From Gyrodactylus bullatarudis (lineage: Eukaryota > Platyhelminthes > Monogenea > Gyrodactylidea > Gyrodactylidae), in contig SSNU01000208.1 of the NCBI GenBank assembly GCA_012064415.1, positions 897,725 through 961,724 on the forward strand: a stretch of DNA of 64,000 bases, written 5' to 3'. Below the pieces are notes generated by a model. It had not been told where the DNA came from, made no database searches, and saw only the letters and a program-made list of their open reading frames with translations. The position numbers and the translations under genes were made by a program. Of the stretch, positions 1 to 11,514 are shown one piece after another. Within the stretch, counting starts at the first letter, position 1. Every line of letters starts with the position of its first letter.

Positions 1-396
1 AAACGTTTCAGTTTTCTTTTTTGTTCACTTCTCTAGACAAAGGCTTATTTAAATTTTTACTCTGGAAGCTTTTACTCTCAGGAAGTTCTTGAGAACAAGT
101 GAAATAAATAGACTAAGATGGAAAAACTTTTGGTAAGTTTACATTTGTGTTGGAGCATGTGTTGTAATTGCTTCATCAAATTATATTTATGAAATGGCTA
201 TTCAAAAACATCTTTTATTACAGAATTTTCTCTCTATGAATTGGTATAGCGAATTTCAGAATATTTATAGAGATGAGATCTTCCTAAACAAAGTATCTTC
301 TGAGGCTTAAATGAAAAAGAATAGTTTGTTAACGTTTTTAATTTCAAAATTTTGTTCATCTTATTTCAGAATAGAGCTGTAATAAATTTTTACTTT

Positions 397-820
397 TTAT
401 AAAATCAAAGTTATCCGTGAAATTCCCAAATACAATTTTGATAACAATAATGTGTGAGGTCTATAATAAATGAAAATTCGTTAGCAATTTCATGCATAGT
501 CGTGCATTGCGCATTTCTCCTGAATTCTCTTGTAGGCATAGTGGAATAATTAATAATAATAATTGAAATGATCTTAGCATGATTATAATACTATTTTTAT
601 TGAAAAAAAACTTGAAGCTTTATCAGCAAAAAAGATATTCGAAATTTTAGTGAAAACGTAGTAAAAATTCATTGAAAATCTAGCGCCCTTTTTAAAAAAG
701 ACTGATCTTTAAACTTGATTATTATCACTGATAAGCATTTTGATACTTGATCTTGTATAAAATAATGTTTAGAGTACATAGTATTATCACTTGAGTAGGT
801 TGAAAAATTTTTTAACTCTC
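397..820. repeat. Dispersed direct repeat R1, copy 1 (about 0.4 kb)
   Basis: This segment recurs in the same orientation at 58681-59046 with clear base-by-base similarity. The shared landmarks are a block around CATAGTCGTGCATTGC, a GGCATAGTGGAATAA block, a GACTGATCTTTAAACTTG block and the end near GAGTAGGTTGAAA. No open reading frame, terminal inverted repeat or target duplication is visible. It is probably an old non-autonomous element. The rest of 1-2262 shows no gene; a B-box-like motif lies near 925-965 on the minus strand. Confidence 0.7.
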
Positions 821-2262
821 GGCAAGCTTAGAAAGGTGGGATAATAAGATTAAATTTATTAGTGATAAATTGTCACATTGTATAAGTTATATGAATAATT
901 ATGTTACGTACAATTTATAAGAAATTACTACGCCACACCGAAACCCCAGGTCTCGAACTTGAAATCTCATAATTCGTAGTAATACATATCAAATTTATCA
1001 TGATAAAATTTGAAATGACAAAGAACCCTGGGACTGAACTAAATCCTCGGAAAAACTGAGAAATGTTTGATAAGAATTTCCTCTGAATTTAGTTAAATGC
1101 CATGAATAATTTCTAGAGAGTATTATTTTATTGGTACGTAGGAAATAGGAACTATATGTCTACATTATTCAACACTCAGCCAACAATTTCCAATTTTACT
1201 GACATGATATCCATTAACTGCTAATTGGCGTCATCAATAAAATCTTCCGTTTATTTTCATCACTAGGAGTCACCAGGAGAACTGTTTGAAATGGTGCCAT
1301 CAGAGAGAGTAAAAATATGTAAATGAAAAAAGATAATTAAGAGGTCAAATTTAAAAATTTGTATTTCCGCCTTAAAATATCAAAATGACGACTAAAAATA
1401 ATTTTGGGCACAATTCAAAATCTTCATGTCAAGACTTGAAATTATGAAGAGAATACTCTCTCATATCGTCTATTGATGGGAACTAATGAAAAATAAATTC
1501 ACTATTCATCTGATTTTTGAGAAGAGAGAAATCAAATTAAATTTCTTTATATTTTCCAGTTTAGCAGAGAAAGTGAGTGAGCACCAAAAGTGAATGCAAT
1601 CTCTTTTAGAGATGTGGTAGGGATGGATAATTCTTCAACATCCCCTTCCACACTCTTAGTACAACCTAGCAAGGACATCCTCATCCACCCACACCTACAA
1701 ACATACACGAGAAGAAAAAAACATAACATTTGTTTCGGTTGAGATAATTTGTTGAAGAAAATTGAAATTTGAGGGGAAAAAATAGAATTAAAAATGATGA
1801 TCTGAGAATGATTGAGTCGAGAAGGGAGAACAACACCAGAAATCAAATTCTTCTCTATGAAAATCAATTCGGCAAATTGGCAAAATGGAGATTTCCTATG
1901 GGGAAATATTTAGAATTTTGTATTTAACATATGAGTAGGTTGGAACACACATTTAATTTTTTTTTTAAATCTCTGATTTCCAAGTATTTCTTTGTATAGT
2001 ATCATCCATGTAGTACAAATTTTTTCGGCATAAAAGTCATTCTCTCCAAAGAGAGATTGATTTTAAAAAAATTCAAATAAAAAAACGTTTTTAATTTTCA
2101 ATGAAATTTTTGAGCGCTAAAAATGCTTATGAGTAGTACGATGAACTTGGTTTTCGACACTATAGAATACTTAAGGTTAAAATTGTCAAAAATTCTAATG
2201 TCGTCAGAAAAATTCAACAGATTAATACATTTTTCATTGTAATTGTGGAAATTTCTCACACT

Positions 2263-2419
2263 ATTATAATAAAATTTATTAAAACTCAATATTAGAATTC
2301 TCAGCCATGACTGTCGTACCACTGAAGAAGGCGTGTGAAGACAATCACCGTCGAAACGTTTGGATGACTATGGCTGAGAATTCTAATATTGACCTAAGTT
2401 TTAATAAATTTTATTATAA
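2263..2419. repeat. Palindrome with a hammerhead-like loop
   Basis: The arms 2263-2308 and 2370-2419 are reverse complements over about 45 nt, apart from a 5-nt insertion in the right arm. The 61-nt centre reads, on the plus strand, CTGAAGA at 2322-2328 and GAAAC at 2353-2357. CCA just before the first motif can pair with TGG just after the second. This is the order of a type I hammerhead ribozyme whose helix I continues into the long arms. An extra A follows CTGAAGA and helix II is imperfect, so activity is uncertain. The same loop type occurs at 15590 and 17257. Confidence 0.55.
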
Positions 2420-3277
2420 AACTAATTTTAGATCATTTTTCACTGACTCACACTTTTTTTTGATATTTCTGATAGCTAGTTCCCTAATTCAAAAGTAAAC
2501 CAAGTTTATTCACGCTACTTCTTGTCGAAACTCTGTGAATTGTTAAGAAATTGCTTCTTCAATGGTATTAGCTGTTATATAATTGAAGAGAATTATAAAA
2601 TTGAGGAAAAAGCATACTTTTCTTTACAAATACACACATAGCTCACAGGGGATATAAAATTATGAGACAGAATATAAATTCTCACATCACAACTAAAAGA
2701 ACAATCAATAATGAAGAGTTAGGAGGCCATCTTGACTACACTCACATTGTGTTGCTGAATAAAACTATATATGGGTACAATATATAGATCCTATATGGTA
2801 TATGATATGGGTCTGAGGAAATCTACTTGCTCAAAAAGATGATGATGATGATGAGAATATGAGCTGTGCGTATTCGTCTTGAAAGAAAAAAAACACTGTG
2901 TAGTTGTAGAAAGAGTCCTCTGAGACAATCTTATCCTTGTGCCCTAGGCTAGCGAATTTAATTTCAAAGGATAGATACGTCCAATGTTCTATGGAATACT
3001 ACATAGAAATGCTGTCCTATTCACCAAATCTTATTTGATCTCAAGTTTTATTTATTTTACTAATCATTTGGCCATCAACGCTCTTAGCAAAATGAGACAT
3101 TCTTACCTTGATCAGTTTTTCTAATAGTCAATCAAACTCAATACATTCGTTCAACAGTATACGTCTTTCCGTGCGCCTGCTTCTCTTTATCGATTTCAGT
3201 TACTCTTTGTAATGAATCTCAAAGAAAATTACCCCATTAAGACCTAAAAAGATGAACAAAAAAACGTTTTTCAATGT
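2420..3277. other. Gene-free spacer
   Basis: I see no coding region or strong repeat here. It holds a short GAT microsatellite near 2838 and scattered AT-rich sequence up to the Penelope-like fragment. Confidence 0.6.
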
Positions 3278-3683
3278 TTTAAGCTCAACTTCAACATCGA
3301 TCAAAGGTTCAGTAATGACATTAGAAGAAGACTAAATGATCTCATCAATCAACATTATAATAAAACACAATTGAAAATTGTATTTAAAACTCAGAGATTA
3401 TTTAGTTTGATTCATAAGGACTTGCTGAAGCCAGATGAGAAAACTCTATTAGTTTACAAATTGTGATTGTGGAGCTTCATATATAGGTAGAACGATTAGG
3501 AAATTATCTACACGAGCGGAGGATCATCTGAAGAAGGATGCTGCGGTTACAAGGCATCTTAGACAAGAAGATCATCCAGCTTCAATTTCTAATTTTTCTG
3601 TTTTATACAAAAACCCTAATGACGAAAGCATAGATGTATGGGTGAAAGAAAAATTTCTTATTAATAATAATATATATATTTAA
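3278..3683 (+). pseudogene. Penelope-like element 3' fragment (GIY-YIG endonuclease)
   Basis: The reading starts with a stretch rich in Lys and Gln that matches the linker after the reverse transcriptase in Penelope-like elements. It continues into a GIY-YIG nuclease core with SYIGRT, then Arg and the EDH-like segment, and ends VWVKEKFLINN before TAA. A single-base indel near 3461, just before the CDCGASYIG segment, breaks the frame, so this copy is dead. The RT domain is absent upstream. The tail matches a second tail copy at 30691-30828. In this family the GIY-YIG domain nicks target DNA for insertion. Confidence 0.8.
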
Positions 3684-3734
3684 CAATTCATATTTTATCT
3701 TTATGAACATTAAGTAATTCTTCTTATAATATTA

Positions 3735-5310
3735 TAGCGTTTTTAATTTCTTTATTGAATTCTATTATGTTCAAGTTTTTAATTGAGCAATTAAGTTTTT
3801 TGAAAATATTTTTGCATCTATTAAATATGGCAAGCTTTTTAATTTGACCAAATTCAGGGGTATTGTTGCGTAATCCCTGTCGATTGGAGTAGAAGGTGAA
3901 GATTTAATAGGGGTGAGCGTCTTCAGTTCTCTTCTTTGTCTTTAACAGTTTTTGGGTCATTTCAGGTCGGTCTGGAATGGGGTTGAGAGTCGGCGTATGA
4001 ATCTTTTAAATGTAGACTGAATCTTCTTTGACCATTTATTACATTCGGGATTCCATAGTGCAGAGCAGTATTCAATTATAATAATTATTGGCCGAGCATA
4101 TATTTTGAAGAGAAGAACCTTCATACCGTCAATTTTGATACATTAATGAATATGAATCAGTCTTCTAATGAATTGATTAATTATATTATTGTAGTGATCA
4201 GTAAAGTCAAATTTCCATGAATAGGTAACTTCAAGGTCTTTGACAAGTTCTGTTGGTAGGATTTTATGCTCGTTGATGTATATGTTCATATCAAAAATTG
4301 CTGTTTCGTTTGGTATAGTGTAGAATGATTTATCTATATTAGGAGTTAATCCAAACATCTTAAGTTTATTCATTATGGTTGATAACCCAGAGTTGATGAT
4401 ATTGCAGTCGTAGGTGCTGTTGAAATTAAAAACTATTTTGAAGTCATCAGCATATTTGAAGATTTTGTATGTTGAAGATTGAATTTCGGCGAAGACTATA
4501 TTAAAAAGTAGTGGCCCAACTCTTGATCCTTGAGGAACTCCAGAGCAGATTTTCTGGTAGTCTGACCTTTGCATATTACATTCCACAAATTTTTGTCGGT
4601 TAGTGAGATAATTCTCAAGGTACATAAGTAATTTTGAGCAAACTCCATGTTTATGGCAGGCTTCAAGAATTGTAGAAAAGTAGACTTTATCAAATGCTTT
4701 GCTAAGATCGATGTATGCAACAACAATTTTATGATTCTTGCTTTTTAAATATGAATTGTAACTTAGAAATTGATAAAGGTTGGTTTCACATGATGTTCCT
4801 TTGCAGAAGCCATGTTGATTTGGGTCAATCACTGCAATATGAATTTTTTCTTATCTGGAGAAATAGAAAAGAGTCAATGATTCTCATGAGTCTAGATTGT
4901 AGTGATATTGGTCTGAATTCATTGGATTCTATTTTCGGAAGTGGTATGACTTTAGTGGTTATAGAAATTCATCAGGAATTGAATTATTGTTAAATGATTC
5001 TTTAAATAAATTATATATGTTACTCAAGAAGGTTTTGTGTCCGTTTAGTAGTATGTTTATGCTTATATTAAATATATGTCTCGTCGGTTTTTGAATTTAA
5101 GTTTAGAGATCATGTTGAAGAACTCAGAGTATGAGATAAAGTTACAGTTGTTATAATTGTCACATGAAGAGCTGTGGGTGAGGTTATTGAAGTTAATTGG
5201 AGTTGATGAGTTGAAAATACTTATGAAATTTTGTTGAATAATATTTGGATCTGTATTAGTTATGGCACAGTTCTTTTGAGAAAACTTGAAATATTTTTTT
5301 AGTTTTTTTC
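3735..5310 (-). pseudogene. Non-LTR retrotransposon remnant, reverse transcriptase
   Basis: The best-preserved block is 4143-4832 on the minus strand, about 229 codons. It carries RT motif A (YIDLSKAFD), motif B (SGVPQGSRVGPLLFN) and motif C (KYADD), which puts it in the Jockey/CR1/I-like non-LTR group. Upstream (4832-5310) the linker before the RT fingers can be read with frame breaks. Downstream (about 4140-3735) the typical segment ending in ALWNP and the Arg-rich FIRRL can be read in other frames. No endonuclease domain remains. It is 5'-truncated and frameshifted, hence a relic. Confidence 0.85.
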
Positions 5311-5397
5311 AATCTGAGCATAGCATTAACCAATATAAACCTAATCTATGTGTTTAAAAAAACTACTGTATTCCTATAATCTTCTACTACCTTGGCC

Positions 5398-5640
5398 AAT
5401 GTGAGCTTTTTAACTTTTCTCTCCACTGTTGCTATTTATTGGAGAGTTTTGGTGTTTTTTCAGGCTGCATTTTATTCTAATTTTCTCCCATGATTTGTAA
5501 AATATTATCTTCAATGAACTAATATCATTTTTGAAGAATTACCACTGATGATCCTTTGTAATTTAATATATCTTCTTTCAATTTTCTAAATTATGAACAT
5601 AAGTGGATTTTCGGACGTGTTTGAATAACTACGTGAATTA
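5398..5640 (+). mobile_element. Penelope-like element head segment (pLTR-type), copy 1
   Basis: It begins near CCAATGTGAGCTTTTT and runs through TTGGAGAGTTTTGGTG, ACCACTGATGATCCTTTG, AAGTGGATTTTCGGACG and ACGTGAATTAC. The same ordered blocks occur at 15130-15470, on the minus strand at 30380-30690, and in part at 43250-43390. The CTGATGA at 5545-5551 sits where the other copies carry a minimal hammerhead, but here the downstream GAAA is lost. Penelope-like elements are known to carry hammerhead motifs in their pseudo-LTRs. Confidence 0.65.
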
Positions 5641-8600
5641 CTTATTCCTATTGTTTTATTATTGAAGAATTTAAATCTATTTGACTAGATAAAAATATAA
5701 AAATTCTGATCGGTCGAAAAAACGTTTTTTATTTCTAAAAGTATGGAAATTTGTTGGTGGAAGATTAATTTTGGGAAATTTCATCAAATTTCCATACATT
5801 TTAATTATAAATCTCCATATATTCATGATGAAGTGACTTTGAATCATTGTACTCTCGAACCACTTCAGTATTGTCATTCAAAGAAGAATCTCAATCTACT
5901 TTACAAGACTAGTCCTTACGTTGGCCCAACACTTCCGGGCTCCTTGTAAAAACATGTAACAAGAGTCTCTTACGAGCCAAGTTTTGTTCAAATTTCCTTT
6001 TTATTGTTAGTAAATAACAAAGTTTTAAATTGAAATAGGTTCAGTTTAAGTACCCTTTTGAAATGATATTTTGCCTGGTAGGGTTCTTAACCCTTTAAGC
6101 TCCAGGGGGTCATATATGTGACAGGTTACTTTCTCAAGCCATGATTCTGCTTTAAAGAAACTGAAATGCATTTTTTTTCTGAAAGTAGAACTAATATTCT
6201 TTCGAATGACATGTAAAGTTGCAATAGTTTATTGAAAAGTTACGACTTTTTAAAAATGACTTGATTTTGAAAAAATATAAAGAACGTTTTTTTGAAATGA
6301 GTAAAAAGAAAGAAACTTTTATCCAGAAACCATACTCGTAGAATTAAAATATTTTATCTCTTGAAATAAAAAGTTAGCCATTCTTGAGGTCTAAAAATGG
6401 GTAATATCTTCTGAACTAAAGGTTGGTTTTTGAAAAAAATTGTATATTCTAAAAGCCTACTGGAAATTTTCTCTGAGTTTTTAAGGGTTAACCCCATCAA
6501 AGCCTTTCATGCAAAAGGTGACCAATGAAAATGTTCAGTACTCTAATTGATTTACAAAAAATAATCCAATAGAGAGAATTCGAGAAATATAAACATTTTC
6601 TTTGTTCCCAATGACGCTATCTGAATAATTTCGAAGGGCTAAGATCGCTATTATTCAATCTTGTCAATTTCTTTACAAGGATTTTGGATCAGATTTCTTC
6701 TTGCTAAAGAATTGGAGACTAGAGGATTGAGGGAATTAGGAATATGTTTTGTTTTTCAAAACAGAATCATGATTACACTTTTCTTAAATCATAAAAAATC
6801 AGGAAATTCAATGTGAGTCCCACATGTTAGCCTCCTACAACACTCACACAGACACTCACTTGGGATTTTATTATCGAATAGAAATAAACTAATATCAGAA
6901 TTGCCAGGAAATTTACCTCATTTCCGATACATTTCCCAGGGAAAGAAGGAAAAAATCATTTAAAAATAATAAAAGTAGATATTATAACTTGAATTTCCCT
7001 CGTACAACAGTAATCTGATGGTAAATATTTAAGGATAGAACAGTTTAGATCACCTCAAAGCTTCCTGTATTTCCTGGCCATTTGAATCTTATTTTATTCG
7101 TTTCATCGTCATCTTAAATATTTTTATCAGCCGATGCGAATTAGGGATAATATAAGCCAAGAAAATAATATTAATAAAATCTAATCCCGAATATCAATAA
7201 ATGTTTTATTCAAGATTGAACACTGACTTATTCATACTACTGTATCTCTTCGTTACTCAAATCTATATCTGACAGTGAACAAGTCTTCTGTTTATGACAC
7301 CTTTTGAATGTAGCTAAATGTTTTTTTGATTTCTCAAGTAGCCACGTCCAAGAAACTCTACTTGAACTCATAAAATATGTATATTGAGTATTTTGAAAAA
7401 TAGAACATTTTTATAAATACAAAGTAGAATTTACAATGTTCTTAGACAATTAACCTACTAGCAAAGTGTGGTCACTGGTTATTACTATATCCATTTGAGC
7501 TATAACTTGATGGAGTTTGTCTTCTCACACCTGCTTATGTTAGAATTCCATAAGAGTGTCAAATAGTATTCAACTCACGGTGGCAGATGTAGACGCGTAG
7601 GGCTCCTCAGTACATCATAACCTAATAAGGACGAAACGCTTCGTATTTGGATGTGCCAATTATAGAAAGCCAGGAAGTCTCGTCTTGCTTTTGGATTTTA
7701 ATTTGAACACTCATTTTTAGTGCATTTTTTTTGTTAGAAAGAAAATTTATTTTATTTTCTCTAATTTATTCAATAAAATGGGACAATTTCAAAAAGAAAA
7801 CTTTATGAAAACCTCACCTTGAATTTATTATTTTTTATGTTTCAAAAAATTTTGGACCGAATAGTTACCTCTAATAAAAGTACATGGTCTCTCTTCTGCT
7901 AGTAATAGTATTGGCAACGAATGAACATGAAAGCAACATCAAGAGGGAAATTTTCCTTCTAATCTCATTAATCAAACCATTAAAGAGATGATTATGTAGG
8001 GGGTGAGGTGGGGGTAATGAGTGGAGTGATCTTATTCAAAACTTGTCCCAAAAAAAAACTTGAAAACATTAAATAAAAATTAAAGTGTGTGTATCAATCA
8101 AGGACTTTTTTTTCTTCATTTCTTTATAAATCTCCATGATGAACGAGCATGCAAGCAAACCTTTATTCCCCCTCTATTTATTCCATTCATCTATTTATTT
8201 TTCTATTTTCTTGCTTGTTTGTTTGTTCAGTCTCAATTTTTCCCCTTTATAAAATTATCAATCAAATTTTTATGAGATTGATTCATCTTTTCATCAAAAT
8301 ATTTTAGAATTTAAGGGCTCATCTATAGGACATTTGTCCCCACTTGTTTTGCAGTAATTTTCCTGAATGACAAAGAGACTAACGGCAGACTAACATTGAT
8401 GAAATGAAAATTAATCCCTTGCGGTGATAATAAAAATAACCAACACTGTTCTCTAATTTAACCAATTTAAGTTTGAATATGATAAATTTTTAATGCTAAG
8501 AACTTTCTTACCTTACATAGTTGGGGTATGTAATTTGGGAAAATGTAAAATAACGAAATCTGTAAAAACCAGCTGAATTTTACACATGTTAGAACTATTT

Positions 8601-8946
8601 TAAAATCGTTTCCATGCTCAAAAAGCATTCAAAATTGCGAGTTGTATTTTTAGATAAATTAAAATCTGAGCAAATCTGACGCTCTTTCTAACGATGTATT
8701 ATTCCTAGTCTCGAAAAATCATAATAAAATTATTCATACCTGAGCACGATCAAGGAAACAGCTGATTAAATTATTTTGCCTTCTAAGTATACTATCGATT
8801 CCAAAATGGTCTATAGAGCCTGTTGATAAACCTGCCACAATAGAAAAAATATACATAGGTTCTCACAGTGCTATTCTATTTCCCGTTCAAATAAAGATGA
8901 AAAAGAATTATTTTCTGATTGTTTAGAAAAGAGGAGAACATTCTGA
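5641..8946. other. Gene-free, AT-rich spacer
   Basis: No convincing gene. At 7615-7660 a GGAC-GAAACG block followed by CTTCGTA resembles the 3' half of a hammerhead, but the CTGANGA half is not intact. At 8344-8429 there is a segment repeated in inverted orientation at 20870-20953. The remaining ORFs look like AT-rich chance frames. Confidence 0.55.
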
Positions 8947-9180
8947 TCAATACAATGTTAAATTAGACTCAAAAAATGTCACTACCAATGGGGATTGAGA
9001 ATAAAAATTCTGATGGCTGACGTCAATTCGATAGTTTTTTAAATTTTGTACCTGAACCATCTCCAAGGAATGCTTTATCTTAACATGATCATATGATTGG
9101 GGCATAAAAGATTTTGTTACAGGAGGTTGAAATTTTGCCATTGGAAGATAATAAAAATTTGAACGAGATTTCATTTCCAT
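8947..9180 (-). CDS. Possible small gene, unknown
   Basis: An ATG-started frame of 77 codons has unusually protein-like composition for this region, with an N-terminal part rich in Met, Pro, Lys and aromatic residues. An internal GTACAA...GTCAG segment of 35 nt could be spliced out; both the spliced (58 aa) and unspliced readings stay open to a stop. No signal peptide, membrane segment or known motif was recognised. It lies between mobile-element remnants, so it may be a relic or a chance ORF. Confidence 0.22.
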   Translation of the reverse strand: MEMKSRSNFYYLPMAKFQPPVTKSFMPQSYDHVKIKHSLEMVQVQNLKNYRIDVSHQNFYSQSPLVVTFFESNLTLY

Positions 9181-9544
9181 CGACTAGAGTTATAGTCAAG
9201 CTGGAGGACACATTATCCTAGTAATAAAGATTCGTCTTCTATGTGTGTTTGAAATATTTTTTTTTTAAATAAAAGAAATATTTTCATCCACCTGAAGCGA
9301 AGAAATAAAAGAAATTCATGTTATTTTTAATGGAATTGATAACAGATTCATACTTTCTACAAGATTCGACAATACAAGTTATCTGTCAACTAAGCAAATT
9401 CGAATCTGTTCTTTCATCGTTGTTCCTGACACTGACACTTAGGACACCTGACAAGTCCTACGCCTGCTAGCCTAGTGTATTTTAACTTTTCAATGTATCC
9501 TTCTTTATAGATTTATGAATCAATTAGTATATATTGATGAATTT
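9181..9544. other. Spacer
   Basis: No gene seen. A solitary TAGCCTAG motif near 9467 matches the terminal sequence of the 396-bp MITE family described at 16540. Confidence 0.4.
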
Positions 9545-9745
9545 GGCTATATTTTAAGGATCAGCACTTCAAATGGCCAACCTAACCCCTCTTTGGCTCC
9601 GACGGACAGCAGCCATCATAAAATCACATTTTCAACATTCTGGCCAGTCTAGATCTCACTATCAAACTCGCAATAACTCTCGTTACTCGAACACTGCAGC
9701 CAGATTGAAGCACCGTATCAATCTCAACCCAATCCAAAATTCCCT
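9545..9745 (+). pseudogene. Non-LTR retrotransposon C-terminal relic
   Basis: The plus-strand translation includes LTPLWLRRTAAIIKSHF, followed by a stretch like SRSHYQTRNNSRYS. This aligns with LQPLWIRRYAFIIKNF and the following residues at the C-terminus of the element at 11712-13160. Only about 60 codons are left and one indel lies near the start of the match. It is a 3' fragment of a related element inserted in the opposite direction. Confidence 0.6.
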
Positions 9746-11510
9746 TTTTTTGGAAAAATCCCAGATGAACACAATCTTTTTAAAAATTACTATTTATAAT
9801 TTCAAGATTCATTTTGTATATATTTAAATAAAATAAAAAACTTTCTATTGCAAAATAAAATTTTGATTTGGCGTTAAATTTCAAAATTTTGAACAAAAAG
9901 ACAGAGAGTTGTTTCTAGGCTGTAGAGAAACTTCTTCATGCTTTCTAGAAAAGAGGTTAATTTAAATCGCCAATAAGGATACTTTTAATGGAAATGTGAT
10001 TTGTGTGGAGCAGTGATGGTTTCAGCTTTTTGGCAAAAGAAGCAAGTTAAGTTATAAATCTGATGAAAAGTTTCTTTTATTTATATTTCCAAACTCTTAA
10101 GTGAGTCGAAATGATGATTACGAGGGATGAAATAGTTCTAATTTTGATACATTTTTCTAAATGTTAAACAAACTCTAGATAATTCACAATGCACTAAGTA
10201 CATGTGTGTGTGTGTGTTATACACAAGGAGGGAAGAATCCATTGATGTAATACAGTTTCATTACATGCACTAAATTTAAACGTATACGCACTCCATCAAA
10301 AACGTTTGATTTCCCGCGTAGTTCCTCTCTGAGAATTAACACATCAAGAAGGAATGTATTTTAATGAGATAAATCATCGTTATTAAAACTTCTCCCGAGA
10401 ATCACTATTTTTGTCCAAATTCAAAATAGGTTGTCAAAAAATCGTTCTAATTTTTATTTCAAATATCTGACTACATTTTCAAACTTTGGTTAGTGTCAGT
10501 GAAAAACCAACGTTAAAAATTAAAAATATTTTTGTAGCTTAATAAATTAAATGAGAGAGAAGAAAGTATTTCAGTTCAAAATATCACTCAGAAAAGTGTT
10601 GCACTCCACTGATGGAACAAACTGAATATGAAGGGTTAAATTTTAACCGTTAAAGTGTCTCCCATTCACTTCAAAAAACTTTTCTATATTCGTTGATTTT
10701 TGTGGCAGCCAAACAACAGGTCTTTTGGAAAAAAGTTGAGTATATATAAAAAAGTGTTAAATTTGTGATGAGGATCTAATATCACCAATATAAAAATAAT
10801 GACAGACAAGTTGTATGCAATGAATAATAATACTATATTTTCTATTGTGTAATAATATACAATTTTTTTGTTGTATTTACGGAAATTATTATTAGCTTTT
10901 TCAATCTTACACCAGTTTAATTATGTATATACGATGAGAATATATGAGATGAGTTTCCTCTTCTTGAATTTATTCTATAATCTATATAGTAATCTGAAAT
11001 ATCTAATTTTGTATTTTTGATCAAGTATTTTAGATTCCTGATTGAAGTTTTTAGTGGGTTTTGGTAACGGGGGATAAGTGCTCAAGTATTTTAGTATCTC
11101 TAATCGGATGAACGGGAGTCACACATCTTCTCTTTAGAGATAGGACTCAGCGTGTATTTAATTTATAAGATAATAAACAAACAATCCAAACATGGCAGAG
11201 TTTGTGACCCAATAAAAACTGAAATATCAATGAAATCTCAACGTTAAACGGAAGTAGTCAGATGGAGCACGTTTGATTTTCTTGACTTAATAATAGAGAC
11301 CTCTTGAGGGAAGGTTTAGGACTGATCTAGTTGAATCCCAAGAGACCTCGCGTACACTTTAATTATGCCAAGTTTTTATCTTTAGCCGCACAGAGTCGGA
11401 TTTCTTCAAGTGTTGCAACTGCATAAAAATTAGCAGTTTATTCAGTGCCTCTCTCATGATATCTTGATAAAATTAAAGCAAAGATCGGCTAAATTAACTC
11501 TGGCCTACTT
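9746..11510. other. Gene-free spacer
   Basis: No gene or strong repeat seen. It contains a short GT microsatellite at about 10204-10219 and is otherwise AT-rich. Confidence 0.6.
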
Positions 11511-11514
11511 TTTT

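Noticed and set aside
1547..1867. 106-codon minus-strand frame
   Set aside because: A possible acceptor exists, but the two plausible frames conflict and there is no partner exon or motif.
7600..7665. Hammerhead-like GGAC-GAAACG block
   Set aside because: The 3' half fits and a short helix III can form, but the CTGANGA half is not present in the required place.
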